Origin: JAGQVA01 sp041391725 | GTDB lineage: Bacteria > Bacteroidota > Bacteroidia > J057 | Assembly (NCBI GenBank): GCA_041391725.1 | Contig: JAWKNL010000001.1 | Coordinates: forward strand, 682,001 to 746,000 | Direction: 5' to 3' | DNA: 64,000 bases | In this document: in pieces, positions 1 to 9,394 of the stretch | How the letters are laid out: each line of letters opens with the position of its first letter | How positions within the stretch are numbered: position 1 is the first letter of the stretch | Notes under the pieces: generated by a model | The model's database searches: none | The model's input: the letters and a program-made list of their open reading frames with translations, nothing else | Told to the model about the DNA's origin: nothing | Made by a program: the position numbers and the translations under genes

Positions 1-2
1 CC

Positions 3-617
3 TACGCCATTGGTACTGACTATTTTTTCCGGGCTACGGAGGATCATCTCTATGAAAATCCTGCCAACTGGATCCCTGCATATCCAGGGACGGAAATCGC
101 CAAAGGCGATCGTGTAGTGCTTCTTGACGATGTAAATTTTGTAGGGTTTGATATCCAGGTTAACGGAAAACTCGAAATCGGCATGGGGGTTTCCGTGATT
201 TCGGGGGAGAATGGTTTTGTGGTAAATGAAAACGGAACCATTGACAATTGGGGTGAAATCCTGGTCAGCCATATTGAAAACTACGGCAAAGTATATAACT
301 GCATTGCTGCGCGGATTTATCTGAAAACCTTTCGCGCATTCCGGGGCGCATTTACCTATAACGCCCATTCCTCCCTGTTTGCTACTATATCAGATCTCGA
401 AAATCAGGGTCGGTTTGACAACTACGGCGAATGCAAGACAGGCAATGATTTCCTCAATCATGCTATTTTTTATCAGGTCAGGTATGCCAACCTAGATGTC
501 AGAGGAAATATGATTCTGGCTCCCGGAAGTGTATTTACCCATTCGCCCCAAAGCACTGTAGTAGCGGGTAAACCCAAAAAGCCGCTGTTTCAGGAGCGCC
601 TCTGGGATAAGTTTTAA
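3..617 (+). CDS. C-terminal part of a secreted beta-helix-like protein (partial at window start)
   Basis: The frame is open back to the first bases of the window, so this is the tail (about 204 residues) of a longer gene; an internal GTG at 117 is not a credible start. The visible part has a loose repeat of short strands separated by N/G turns, with phrases such as NWGEI, IENYGKVYN, LENQGRFDNYGE and LDVRGNM about 18-25 residues apart. That is the look of a right-handed parallel beta-helix, as in adhesins and polysaccharide-degrading or surface proteins. There is no T9SS-type sorting domain at the end; the chain stops after a short basic tail ending in LWDKF. No enzymatic motif is visible. Beta-helix is inference from pattern only; the function is not recognised. 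Confidence 0.6.
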   Translation, partial: YAIGTDYFFRATEDHLYENPANWIPAYPGTEIAKGDRVVLLDDVNFVGFDIQVNGKLEIGMGVSVISGENGFVVNENGTIDNWGEILVSHIENYGKVYNCIAARIYLKTFRAFRGAFTYNAHSSLFATISDLENQGRFDNYGECKTGNDFLNHAIFYQVRYANLDVRGNMILAPGSVFTHSPQSTVVAGKPKKPLFQERLWDKF

Positions 618-699
618 TTTGCATTTTTAAACATCCTGGTCAGTTCGTGGTTTTATATTCGATGCTGATTTGCGATATTGCATTCGCTTACAACCAGGT

Positions 700-1002
700 A
701 TGGATAAAGAAAAGCTGAAAAAAGCCGGGGATTATACCATTATCCTCATCGTATTTGCAGTTACAGGTTCTACCGCAGCCATTATTCCGCGCTACCTCAT
801 GCCTGTCCTCGGCCTTGAATGTTGCAATTTCTGGTATGTGTTCACCTATATAATGGTTATTACTCCCATCTATCAGGTACTACTGCTGATATATGCTTTT
901 ATATTCGGCAAATTCAGCTACTTCTACGAAAAAGAAAAAAAGATTTTCCGCTGGATGACGGGGTGGATGCGCAAAAAACCCGCAGAAAAAACGCCGGGAT
1001 GA
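700..1002 (+). CDS. Small membrane protein, DUF6787-like
   Basis: About 100 residues starting at MDKEKLKKAG; an upstream TTG at 670 would add ten unlikely residues. Two hydrophobic stretches, around residues 10-33 (TIILIVFAVTGSTAA) and 43-70 (WYVFTYIMVITPIYQVLLLIYAFIFG), are followed by a basic tail rich in K and R, which suggests two or three membrane passes with a cytoplasmic C-terminus. The segment FAVTGSTAAIIPRYLMPVLG resembles the DUF6787 family of short Bacteroidota membrane proteins, whose function is unknown. It stands alone between a secreted-protein gene and a convergent TonB-receptor gene; its stop codon lies inside the hairpin that ends the opposite transcript. Confidence 0.65.
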   Translation: MDKEKLKKAGDYTIILIVFAVTGSTAAIIPRYLMPVLGLECCNFWYVFTYIMVITPIYQVLLLIYAFIFGKFSYFYEKEKKIFRWMTGWMRKKPAEKTPG

Positions 1003-1012
1003 ACCCCCGGCG
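985..1012 (-). terminator. Intrinsic terminator after the TonB-receptor gene
   Basis: Arms CGCCGGG (992-998) and CCCGGCG (1006-1012) form a 7-bp GC stem. The A-run at 985-991 becomes a U-run on the minus strand, 18 bases beyond the stop of the TonB receptor. The hairpin overlaps the end of the plus-strand gene. Confidence 0.6.
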
Positions 1013-1030
1013 CTTCGCGTCATTAACCTA

Positions 1031-3274
1031 TCAAAAGAAAAAACTAAGACTTGACCGGATAAACCTCGGGCTACCGGGCGTGAAATGTATTTCGCTGACA
1101 GACTCGGCCTCGCCGCGCAACCTGGATTCGGTTTCAAACTGCGCCTCTTTCCAAGCTTCATTTAAGATATTTTCAGCTTTCACGCTCAGCTCCCATGGTC
1201 CTTTTCGGTAACTCACCTGCGCATCCAGCAGGAAATAACCCGAAGCTGTAAGGCTATTATCCTCATTGGCGCTTCGATCGCCCAGCCACCGGTAACGGAG
1301 ACTTGCATTTATTCCCTTTCCTCCGCGCCAGGAAAACCCTCCTGTGCTGCTGAACGTGGGAGCCAAAGGTATATAAGCCTCATTTTCAGCGACATCCAGT
1401 GCCCGGGGACGGGTGAAATTTATATCTGCATCTGCATAAAGCCCCCGCATCAACTGATATCTCAGTGTAAGATCAACTCCCGAGCGCAGGGTTCTTCCCG
1501 AAGGTTCGACAATCCCGGCATCTCCCACATACACAAATTCCTGTTCAAGATACAGCACCCAAACTGCGGCCTGAATTATCATTCTCGGTGCAGGCTTCAC
1601 AAAAAAGCCAAGATCAGTCCCCACAGCACGGGGCGAAATCTCCCGCGCACCTGTATTCAGTATGACCCGGGTATCATTGCTGTGAAAACCCGTGCCTGAT
1701 TTGAGGTAAAACTGCCATCTTTCTCCGGGTGACCAGGTCAGATTCATTTTTCCGCTGATAATGCCTTTGGATTGTCCGGCTCTGTTGTACAGGGGAGAAA
1801 GACCGTTGGCATACACAAACCGGAAGTTGTCGTAGCGAAGGCCCAGTTCCAGATTTACCCCGGGCTTCAACTCCAGATTGCCTTTGGCAAATCCAAACAG
1901 GTTGACCTCATCTATATCTCCATACGCCAGACTGTCCAGCACTTCTGTCCGGTTGCGGGTATGGGAAAGTTCGTTGTCACGGATACGATCTGCACGCACC
2001 CCTACTCCACTTTCAAACCGGAAAGGCATTTTACCTATTCTTGTAATACGATCCATGGATGACTGATACCCCAGAATCGCGCGATTTTCATGCTGCCTGA
2101 TCTGGTCGCCGTTGACAGTATCTTCCAGAAAAAAAGTAAAGTTGCTGTATAGTTCGAAATTGTAATTGATCCAGTACAGTTGCTGACGAAAATGGGTTCC
2201 GGCGCGGTTTTCTGACACAAACTGTACATTGAGATGGGAACGGGAAGTTTCCCCGCCTTCGGTATTGTCAATGGCACCCCAACGAGTAATAAGCCCCGAT
2301 TCCACAGCTCTTGAAGGGATCTGCCCACTTGCATCCCAGCGGCTGTTAAAATGCGCGCCCGAAATGGTAAGGGACTGATTGTCAGATATTTTTTCGGTGT
2401 ATTTGAGAAGAACATTACTCCGGTTGAAGTTTTGAGGGCTTTCAAAATATCCGTCCTGCATCATCCATTCTCCTGCGGCATACATCTGTCGGTTGTCTTC
2501 ATGGAGCAGTTTGACCTTGCTCATCATTCGGGTCAGCCCAAACTGCCCTGCTTCCAGTTTTATCTGACTTTCTTTCAGAAAATCTTCCGTCCGGAATGCT
2601 ACCTGACCGGCAGTAGCAAAATTTCCCGCAGATGCATCGTAAACTCCTTTCTGGAAATGTATATCCGCCACCACTTCCGGGATCAGAAAATGAAGGTCAG
2701 CATATCCCTGTCCATGTGCGTGCGAAACCATATTCACGGGCATACCGTCCACAGAAAGGCTGATATCAGTACCGTGATCGATGTCAAATCCCCGCAGGAA
2801 AATCTGCTCTGCCTTTCCGCCGCCGGCATGCTGAGCGATAAAAAGTCCGGGAACCATTTGCAGAATATCCTGCGACGAGCGGAAAGGCCGCAAATGTATA
2901 TCCAGCGCAGGGATGCTGCGCAATGTCTGGCCCGGGCTGTTAGAGGCTGAAATCACGACTTCTCCCAGTTGTATTTCCCCGGGGGTGAGGCGTGTATTTA
3001 TTTCCACGGTTCCGGTTGCAGGAACAGTGACTTCCAGCGTTTTGGTTTCGTAAGCAATGTACCGGACGGTAAAACTCACTTCGCCTTCGGGAAGGTTTTC
3101 GAAGAAAAATTTCCCCAGACTACTGGTAACAGCTCCTTTTTGCGTGTCATTCATAAAGATCTGAACACCTTCCAGTGGCTGATTGGTTTCGGCATCGAAG
3201 ACAAAACCCCGGATATTTCCTGCCCATACACCGGAAGAGAAAATTACAAGTAATAAAAAGCTAAGGGATCGCAT
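1031..3274 (-). CDS. TonB-dependent receptor with N-terminal carboxypeptidase-regulatory-like domain
   Basis: 747 residues. A signal peptide (1-18, ending VWA) is followed by a CarboxypepD_reg-like beta-sandwich (about 20-100, with the typical GFVFDAETNQPLEGVQIF opening). A plug domain (about 115-230) contains LRGFDIDHGTDISLSVDGMP and then SHAHGQGYADLHFLIPE. A 22-strand-type beta-barrel follows and ends in aromatic residues (SLSFFF), as expected for Bam substrates. The plug is rich in His/Asp (DHGTD, HAHGQGY), which hints at a metal or metal-complex ligand, but no substrate can be assigned. It is the last gene of a minus-strand run with two DUF4331 proteins and a TPR lipoprotein, 44 bases after the TPR gene, so it is probably co-transcribed. 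There is no SusD partner nearby, so a SusC role is unlikely. Confidence 0.9.
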   Translation of the reverse strand: MRSLSFLLLVIFSSGVWAGNIRGFVFDAETNQPLEGVQIFMNDTQKGAVTSSLGKFFFENLPEGEVSFTVRYIAYETKTLEVTVPATGTVEINTRLTPGEIQLGEVVISASNSPGQTLRSIPALDIHLRPFRSSQDILQMVPGLFIAQHAGGGKAEQIFLRGFDIDHGTDISLSVDGMPVNMVSHAHGQGYADLHFLIPEVVADIHFQKGVYDASAGNFATAGQVAFRTEDFLKESQIKLEAGQFGLTRMMSKVKLLHEDNRQMYAAGEWMMQDGYFESPQNFNRSNVLLKYTEKISDNQSLTISGAHFNSRWDASGQIPSRAVESGLITRWGAIDNTEGGETSRSHLNVQFVSENRAGTHFRQQLYWINYNFELYSNFTFFLEDTVNGDQIRQHENRAILGYQSSMDRITRIGKMPFRFESGVGVRADRIRDNELSHTRNRTEVLDSLAYGDIDEVNLFGFAKGNLELKPGVNLELGLRYDNFRFVYANGLSPLYNRAGQSKGIISGKMNLTWSPGERWQFYLKSGTGFHSNDTRVILNTGAREISPRAVGTDLGFFVKPAPRMIIQAAVWVLYLEQEFVYVGDAGIVEPSGRTLRSGVDLTLRYQLMRGLYADADINFTRPRALDVAENEAYIPLAPTFSSTGGFSWRGGKGINASLRYRWLGDRSANEDNSLTASGYFLLDAQVSYRKGPWELSVKAENILNEAWKEAQFETESRLRGEAESVSEIHFTPGSPRFIRSSLSFFF

Positions 3275-3318
3275 GGCTTATTTTTTTTACAAAGAGGACA
3301 TGAGGCGCTGAAAATGAT

Positions 3319-4551
3319 CTACTTATGAATTGCTGCCAGTTCCGGATCGCGGGAACCCGTGCGTGAGGCAATTTTGAAATGCTTTTGTGCATTCTCTGTA
3401 TCTCCCAGCCGGGTATAAACTTCAGCCAGACGCTGATTTACCTGAATGTTCATTGGGCGAACAGCATATTCTTTCAGCAGTTTTTCAAGCGCGACCTTAG
3501 GCTCATCCATAAGGTTGAGTGCTACATTTGCATATTCCAGACTCATCTGATGGCCACTTTCCTCGTCCTCAGCCATCATAGTCAATATTTTACCGCTGAG
3601 CGCATGTGCCATCTCTTCTCTGCCTGTATGCTTGTAGAGCATGGCCAGGTCTTCATAAAAACTCACTTCGGGAATAATATCACAGGCTTTTTTCAGCAGT
3701 TTTTCGGCCTCCTCAAAATCTCCCCTTTTTTCGGCCAGACGCCCAAGGGCAGCGATGGCAAAAGGATAATTTTCTCTCTGTACCAATGCCGTTTCATACT
3801 GAATCCGGGCCTGCATGGTATCGCCATAAGTTTCATACAATTGGCCGAGGGTAAGCAAACACCAGGTGGTCTCTTCAAAACCAGGGTAACCAGCAGCAAC
3901 GGCCATTTTCATCGCCTCTATTGCGCCTTCCACCTCTCCGTGAATCTCGCGCAGGTAGGAAATGCGGGAGTAAGAACGAAGATCTGGGCGAATGGAAACC
4001 ATTTTGTCTGCCATCTTTACCGCTTCATCATAATTACCCAGTTCCTCATTGGCGTCAACCAATGCGCCGTAAACCAGCGCATTATGCGGATTTATAGCAA
4101 CCGCCTGCTCTGCGGTTTGCTTTGCTGCGGCAAACTTGTGAAGGGAAAGTTGGACAGAAGCTTTCATCAGGAGGGCAAAAAATTGTTCGTCCTGACCGGG
4201 ATGGGTTTCCAGAATATCGTTCAGCATATCCAATGCCGCAGGGTAATAGTATCCGTGTTCGCCAGTCACCCGGGCCTCCTGAAGAAAAAGCTGGGCAAGT
4301 CTGAGCCGGGATTTCATATCGTTTTCATTGGCCCATATAGCATTCGAAAGGGTTGTGTATTGGGTAAGCACGGTTGCTCTTTCCTCCGGGCTGCCCAGGC
4401 GGGCATCTCTCTCCAGAAGTGAAGGAATTTCGCGGGAAGTTGTTTCTTTGGCATCTGTACGAATACAACTGCTGATGATAGAAGTGGTAAATGAAATTAC
4501 AAGAATAATGGCCAGGGTAAGTATCGCAGAGGGTCTGTGTAAACGGTTCAT
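3319..4551 (-). CDS. TPR-repeat lipoprotein
   Basis: About 410 residues from MNRLHRPS. A longer reading from 4605 has 18 extra residues before the real hydrophobic signal. The N-terminus is a lipoprotein signal with a plausible lipobox IISSC (Cys29). From about residue 100 the chain is made of helical TPR units, for example AALDMLNDILETHPG, AKQTAEQAVAINPHNALVYGALVDANEELGNYDEAVKMA and LGRLAEKRGDFEEAEKLLKKACDIIPE, eight or more in all. TPR solenoids bind proteins, so it is probably an envelope adaptor. It lies between the T9SS-tailed DUF4331 gene (93 bases upstream) and the TonB receptor (44 bases downstream) on the same strand. No enzymatic residues are visible. Confidence 0.85.
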   Translation of the reverse strand: MNRLHRPSAILTLAIILVISFTTSIISSCIRTDAKETTSREIPSLLERDARLGSPEERATVLTQYTTLSNAIWANENDMKSRLRLAQLFLQEARVTGEHGYYYPAALDMLNDILETHPGQDEQFFALLMKASVQLSLHKFAAAKQTAEQAVAINPHNALVYGALVDANEELGNYDEAVKMADKMVSIRPDLRSYSRISYLREIHGEVEGAIEAMKMAVAAGYPGFEETTWCLLTLGQLYETYGDTMQARIQYETALVQRENYPFAIAALGRLAEKRGDFEEAEKLLKKACDIIPEVSFYEDLAMLYKHTGREEMAHALSGKILTMMAEDEESGHQMSLEYANVALNLMDEPKVALEKLLKEYAVRPMNIQVNQRLAEVYTRLGDTENAQKHFKIASRTGSRDPELAAIHK

Positions 4552-4644
4552 GACGTGAAAATTTATAAGTGAATGGTAAAAGGAGAGAAGGGTGCGGTAC
4601 GCCATCTCCTTCCGCAGATAGAATGACGTAACCGCTTTCCCAAA

Positions 4645-7405
4645 TTAATTTTGTTGTTTGATGAAGAATCTTTCCGAACGAATAAACCCATCGTTGATAA
4701 TCTGGATGGTATAAATGCTGCATCTGCCAGATTCAGGAAATATTCATAGGTACTGCCCAACCCTGCCGCCGGGCACATAAAGGTTTCTGTCAGCATTTTT
4801 GTCCCAGTGTGGTAAAAATATTCAGGCTTACTTCACCCGCCTGGCCTTCTTCCAGATTAATATTCAGCATATCTTTTGCCGGGTTGGGATAAAGGAGACT
4901 GGTAACCACTCCCGCCGGACTGGCTGTACGGGCAAATAGATTGGAACTGACCACAGAGAATGTAATGGTTTTAGGCATTCCCGGTGTCCCGGCTCCCGAT
5001 TTTCCGGTATGAATTGTGGCAGTCAGGGTATAGGTTCCGGACGAAAATATCAGTTGGAAAAATCCGCCCTTCCACATTGTCTCCGGGCATCGAATAAGGA
5101 AAAGTATTATCCGTGCTAAAGTTGGGAGTGCCATTCAGCGCAAAAACCACACTTCCTACCGTTCCCGGATTCGTGGTTGCCACGATATTCAGTTTGTTGT
5201 ACCAATCTGATCCAGATCTACCACATCGCCATCATTGATGGGACCAATGGGCTGAGTCGCTCATTGCGTTGTAAAATTGAAATCTGTAACTGCCAGGTTC
5301 AGCGCAGAATTGATAACCGTGAAGTTGATGGTGCGCGAAACGCCGGGAAGTCCGTTTCCACTTTTACCGCTGTAAGGTGTGGCACGCAGCGAATACTGGC
5401 CCGGTGAGATTTCATACTGATAATTTACCGGACTCCCGATTTGCTGGAACCAGCCATGGCATAAGGCGGATTATTTTCCGGCGCTTACGGAATGCTGGGT
5501 TCAGTTCAGCGGAAATACCCCCTACCCACTACCCCGGGATTTACATTTGCCCGGAAGTTCACTTTGTTGGTTGGCAGATTCGCCAGGTCTATGAGTATCC
5601 CCGTCGCTGACAATCATGACATCCACATCATTTTGGCATCGATAAGGGTAAAGTTACTGACAGACTGTGTAGCGGGAAGTACGGCGGGCTGTTGATAAGT
5701 AACTGGTTTCCGCTGCAGGTTCGGTTCCGTCCCACGGGAGTTGTACAAAGGGGAATCCTGGCCGGAAAGCAACATCATTGGCTTCAGCAACGCCGGTGCT
5801 ATAGGTAAGTACATCCAGAAGATCCTGCGTAACGGGAGAAGCATTGGGGTCATTGGGGTCCAAATCGTATACCAGAACCCGATTGCCGCAAACTACACAA
5901 CCCTGACACAGCCTGAAGTTCGATCCGGGTCTGTCGTCTTCCCAGCCTTCTCCGTTGGGGAAATCCGTCCATATTGGGGAATAAACTGGGGGCAAGACTG
6001 GAAGCGTAGGCGGGATCGGTAAGGCCAAGTACTGCCGCATTTACCAGTCCCAGAGCTGAGAATGCGGGATCATTGCGGTCAGTTACGGTACGGCCATATT
6101 GAGACGCAGCTATCTCCTCAGGAAGGCAAAAAGTTGTTGACAAAGGGTTTACCTGCGGCCAGTGGGTTTCCAGCTTTTTCCTGTGGCAAGCTGATAGGGG
6201 GAAGTTAGGGACTCCGGTATGAAGCCAGCAGAGGTCCACCAGCGGCGTTTCCGGTCCGGGCAAAAGTAGCGTACCGAAGATGGCGTCATCAAGTGCCGTT
6301 CCACGTACTGCTGCGCACTAACGCTGAGACCAAACAGTCCGTCATTTCCATTCCCGAAGTCAAACGCGCCAAGCATTGCGCTGAATACGCAGCGCACTGA
6401 GCGCCTTTTCTCCCCAAAGAGCGAATCGTCCTGCAAACCCAGTTCCAGGTTATAAAAAGGTCAAAAAAAGCCGGGTTCTCATTGTAGGGTGTGCGGGCTT
6501 CCATTCGTCCTTATTTCCGATCGGAATTACTACGCCTCATTGGTCAGCGGCATGCCCAGACGGGATACCTGCACCCAGGGGCCAGAGTAGGACTGACTGC
6601 CAGCGGTAGTGTGCGCATTGCTGCCGGCTGGCGAAGCCCGCTCCAATTACATAATCGCCGTCCAGAATATTTCTGCCAGACTCACATCACCCATCTTTCT
6701 GGAGTGTGGAAATAGGTACCTGGGCCGCTATGGTACTTACATTTTTACATGCAACACACCATCCGCGGGAAAACCCGACTGCCGCGGGGCATCGCCCGGG
6801 TCAAAATTCCTCCCAGATCCACAAAAACGGATCATCCACAGGGCGAATACCTTTTCACCTTGAGCAGGGTAGCAATTGCCATATTAAACAGCGACTCATA
6901 ATCGGGGAAACCGCCCAGTCCTACCGGAGACTGAACCGAACGGGGCCGATATTATGGAAGTGCCCATAGCCATTAGGTGAGTGTCGAAAACTGTAGCACC
7001 GCCATCCAGACTTCTTTCCATTGTATAGGTAGTCTGAAGATTCTCCAGCCCAAGCCGGATATTAAAAAAAGTGGAGGGATCTGAAAGTGATTTCGAAAAA
7101 GTGAACCTGTAAATAATATCATCACCAGCAGTTGTCGGATCATTGTCAATATGAATTTCGTACCGGATATTTTCACCAAACTGGTAATAGTTGGGACCTC
7201 CGTGAGGAAGTTGCAGCGGCACATAGTTGGCGATAATGGTGACCGTGTTGGGGTCATCGGGGCTGCGGAAAGCATACAGGTCTGTATTGTCCGCAAGCGG
7301 GTCATTGGCAATCAGCGGTGCTTCCCTGTGGCTGGACGCAAAGGATGTTGCTCCAAGCAGAAGGCAAGCCACCAGTGTACAAAATTTGTTTATGATAGCG
7401 TTCAT
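4645..7405 (-). pseudogene. Second DUF4331 protein with Ig-like repeats and a T9SS sorting domain, split by many frameshifts
   Basis: Read on the minus strand this is one gene of about 900 residues broken by many indels. It opens intact at 7405 with a signal peptide and the same mature start as its neighbour (SSHREAPLIANDPLADNTDL), running clean to about 6,900. From there to about 5,650 fragments in all three frames match the neighbour in order: ILDGDYVIG, PIGNKDEW, TPYNENPA, GTALDDAIFGTLLLPGP, TDRNDPAFSALGLVNAAV, FPNMDGFP, NASPVTQDLLDVL. Next come two copies of a repeat of the type NPGTVGSVVFALNGTPNF ... GTYTLTATIHTGKSGAG, then a T9SS domain: LYPNPAKDMLNINLEEGQAG and, in another frame, the end IYTIQIINDGFIRSERFFIK with stop at 4645. 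The indels preserve protein sense, so sequencing error is as likely as decay. Role: secreted, unknown. Confidence 0.75.
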
Positions 7406-7499
7406 TGTTTTATTCGGATTAGAAAAATTGGGTTACAGCGATCCCACCACATGCTTTCACCTGGGCAAATACACTGTATGTTATTTGATTGGGTTGGAC

Positions 7500-9242
7500 C
7501 TATTGGCCGGCTTCGGTTCCGCGCCAGGGTGAAGCCAGATAGGGGAATGAGGATTTAAATGGGGTATCGTTGGTTTCCACACCGGTTGAATACTGAAGCA
7601 CATTCAGCAACTGATTCGTTACAGGAGAAGCTTCGGGGTTTTCGGGAGAATAATCGTCGTACCAAAGTCCGACGGCAGCGAGCACCACTCCGGCAACAGC
7701 CTGAAGCTCAATGCGGGTCACATCATCTTCCAGCCTCCTTCCGTTGGGGAATCCGTCCATATTGGGGATAAATTCAATATTGGTGTTGGCAAAGGCTGTG
7801 TCTGTAAGCCCACGAACAGCCGCATTGATCAGTCCCATAGAAGAGAAGGCCGGATCATTCCTGTCAGTAACGGGCACAGCCATGTTGAGCCGGAGCATAT
7901 CGCCTCCATTGGGAAGGAAATTGTTTACAAAGGGTTTACCCGCAGCAAGCGGATTTCCGCCTTTTCCGGTAGCCAGTTGGTAAGGAATGACATTAGGAAC
8001 ACCGGTATGGAAGGCAGGCCATAAATCCACCGAGCGGGGCTGTCCGGGCCCGGGCAGCAAAAGCGTCCCAAACACTGCATCGTCAAGGGCAGTTCCGGCC
8101 AGGGCAGGATTTCCTTTCAGCCCGAAAAGGCCGTCATTTCCGTTGCCAAAGTCAAAAGCTCCCAGCGATTTGCGCTGAATGCGAAGGGCGGCAAAAGAAG
8201 GTACCGCACCGCCAAAGAGCGCATCATCCATATAAAGGGCGAGTTCGGGATTATAAAAATAAGCAGCATGGGCAGGGTTTTCATTGTATGGCGTGCGGGA
8301 GTTCCAGTCGTCTTTTTGTCCGATGGGGATAACGGCTTCATTGGTCAGGGGCATACCGAGTCGGGAAACCTGAACCCAGGGGCCAGACTCCGTGATCGTA
8401 CCGTCGGTATTGAGCGTACGCATCTGCATGCGGCTGGCAGAGGCCCATACCCCGATGACAAAATCTCCATCCAGAATATTGGCGGCCATGTTGGGGGTTT
8501 TGTTGTCTTTCTGAAGCGTGGCAATCGGAACCTGAATGACAATGGCATGGGTATTAAGCCCTCCCAGTCCGTCGCGCATGGTGGTGGTTCCCTGCCGGGG
8601 AGAATTGCCGAGGTCAAAAATTCCGCCCAGATCTACGAAAAACGGATCGTCAGAGGGCCCACAATACACTTTTTCGCCTGTGGATGCGGTTGTAATTGCC
8701 GCAGAAATCAACGCATCATAGCCTGAAGCACCCAGCCCGACAGGGCTTTCGATCGATCGCGGGCCGATATTGGCCGGAGGCACCATGCCATTGGAAACAA
8801 TGGTAACAAAAGTCTGTCCGCCATCTGTGCTTCTTTCGAGGGTGTAGGTAGTTTTGAGATTTTGCTGCCCCAGGCGAATGTTAAAGAACGTGGTGGGATC
8901 TTCATTCACTTTAGAGAAAGTAGCCCGGTAAATGATGTCGTCTCCGGTTGTGTTTACATCATTGTCGATGTGAATTTCGTAGCGGATATTTTCTCCGAAT
9001 GAATGATAATTGGGACCGCCAAAAGCATCCTCGGCAGGGATGTAGCAGGCGATCAGGGTCACAGTGCTGGGATCGTCGGGAGACCGGAAGGCGTAAAGGT
9101 CGGTGTTGTCAGCCAGGGGGTCGTTGGCGATCAGGGGGGCTTCTCTGTGGCTGGAGGCCATCAGAAGTGCCTGCGTCATGCCCAGAATCACAATCGACGC
9201 TCCGACAAGGAGGCCTTTGATCAGGGTTTGATGGTTTCGCAT
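7500..9242 (-). CDS. Secreted DUF4331 family protein
   Basis: About 580 residues starting at MRNHQTLIKG; an ATG five codons upstream is possible. A Sec signal peptide (about 1-25) ends just before SSHREAP, giving a mature N-terminus that begins with this family signature, followed by DNTDLYAFRSPDDP. The rest is DUF4331: YEIHIDNDVNTTGDDIIYR, DDPFFVDLGGIFDLGN, FDFGNGNDGLFG, TDRNDPAFSSMG, IPNMDGFPNGRRLEDDVTRIELQ and YSTGVETNDTPF. The family is widespread in Bacteroidota and some Proteobacteria, and I know of no established biochemical function. No membrane anchor or T9SS domain is seen, so it is probably periplasmic or released. A damaged paralogue starts 94 bases downstream, then a TPR lipoprotein and a TonB receptor. 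Its leader holds a palindrome and two hairpins (see 9,303-9,429). Confidence 0.88.
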   Translation of the reverse strand: MRNHQTLIKGLLVGASIVILGMTQALLMASSHREAPLIANDPLADNTDLYAFRSPDDPSTVTLIACYIPAEDAFGGPNYHSFGENIRYEIHIDNDVNTTGDDIIYRATFSKVNEDPTTFFNIRLGQQNLKTTYTLERSTDGGQTFVTIVSNGMVPPANIGPRSIESPVGLGASGYDALISAAITTASTGEKVYCGPSDDPFFVDLGGIFDLGNSPRQGTTTMRDGLGGLNTHAIVIQVPIATLQKDNKTPNMAANILDGDFVIGVWASASRMQMRTLNTDGTITESGPWVQVSRLGMPLTNEAVIPIGQKDDWNSRTPYNENPAHAAYFYNPELALYMDDALFGGAVPSFAALRIQRKSLGAFDFGNGNDGLFGLKGNPALAGTALDDAVFGTLLLPGPGQPRSVDLWPAFHTGVPNVIPYQLATGKGGNPLAAGKPFVNNFLPNGGDMLRLNMAVPVTDRNDPAFSSMGLINAAVRGLTDTAFANTNIEFIPNMDGFPNGRRLEDDVTRIELQAVAGVVLAAVGLWYDDYSPENPEASPVTNQLLNVLQYSTGVETNDTPFKSSFPYLASPWRGTEAGQ

Positions 9243-9302
9243 TGTAGGTACAAGCATGATTACAGAATTAGTGTTTTTTTAAAATCAGCATACCTACGGT
9301 AC

Positions 9303-9316
9303 CCAAACCGGTTTGG
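9303..9316. promoter_or_regulatory. Perfect 14-bp palindrome upstream of the DUF4331 operon
   Basis: CCAAACCGGTTTGG is a perfect inverted repeat centred about 67 bases upstream of the DUF4331 start codon. Its length and position fit an operator for a dimeric regulator. No regulator gene lies beside it, so this is inference. Confidence 0.35.
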
Positions 9317-9349
9317 ATTTAGGGGGAATAAAATATTTTGTGAATTTCG

Positions 9350-9382
9350 AAAAAAAAAGCGGCGGAGGTGGGATCCTCCGCC
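9350..9382 (-). terminator. Intrinsic terminator, or attenuator in the DUF4331 leader
   Basis: Arms GGCGGAGG (9361-9368) and CCTCCGCC (9375-9382) form an 8-bp GC stem. The nine A residues at 9350-9358 become a U-run on the minus strand. It lies about 100 bases past the deoxyhypusine-synthase-like gene and about 110 bases before the DUF4331 start, so it ends the polyamine transcript and could also act as a leader attenuator. Confidence 0.7.
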
Positions 9383-9394
9383 ATTAGGTTCAGT

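Noticed and set aside
1031..3274. SusC-type glycan importer
   Set aside because: No SusD gene is adjacent and the plug signature is of a different receptor type.
3379..4422. A 347-residue plus-strand open frame opposite the TPR gene
   Set aside because: Antisense shadow of the TPR protein; no signal, motif or promoter.
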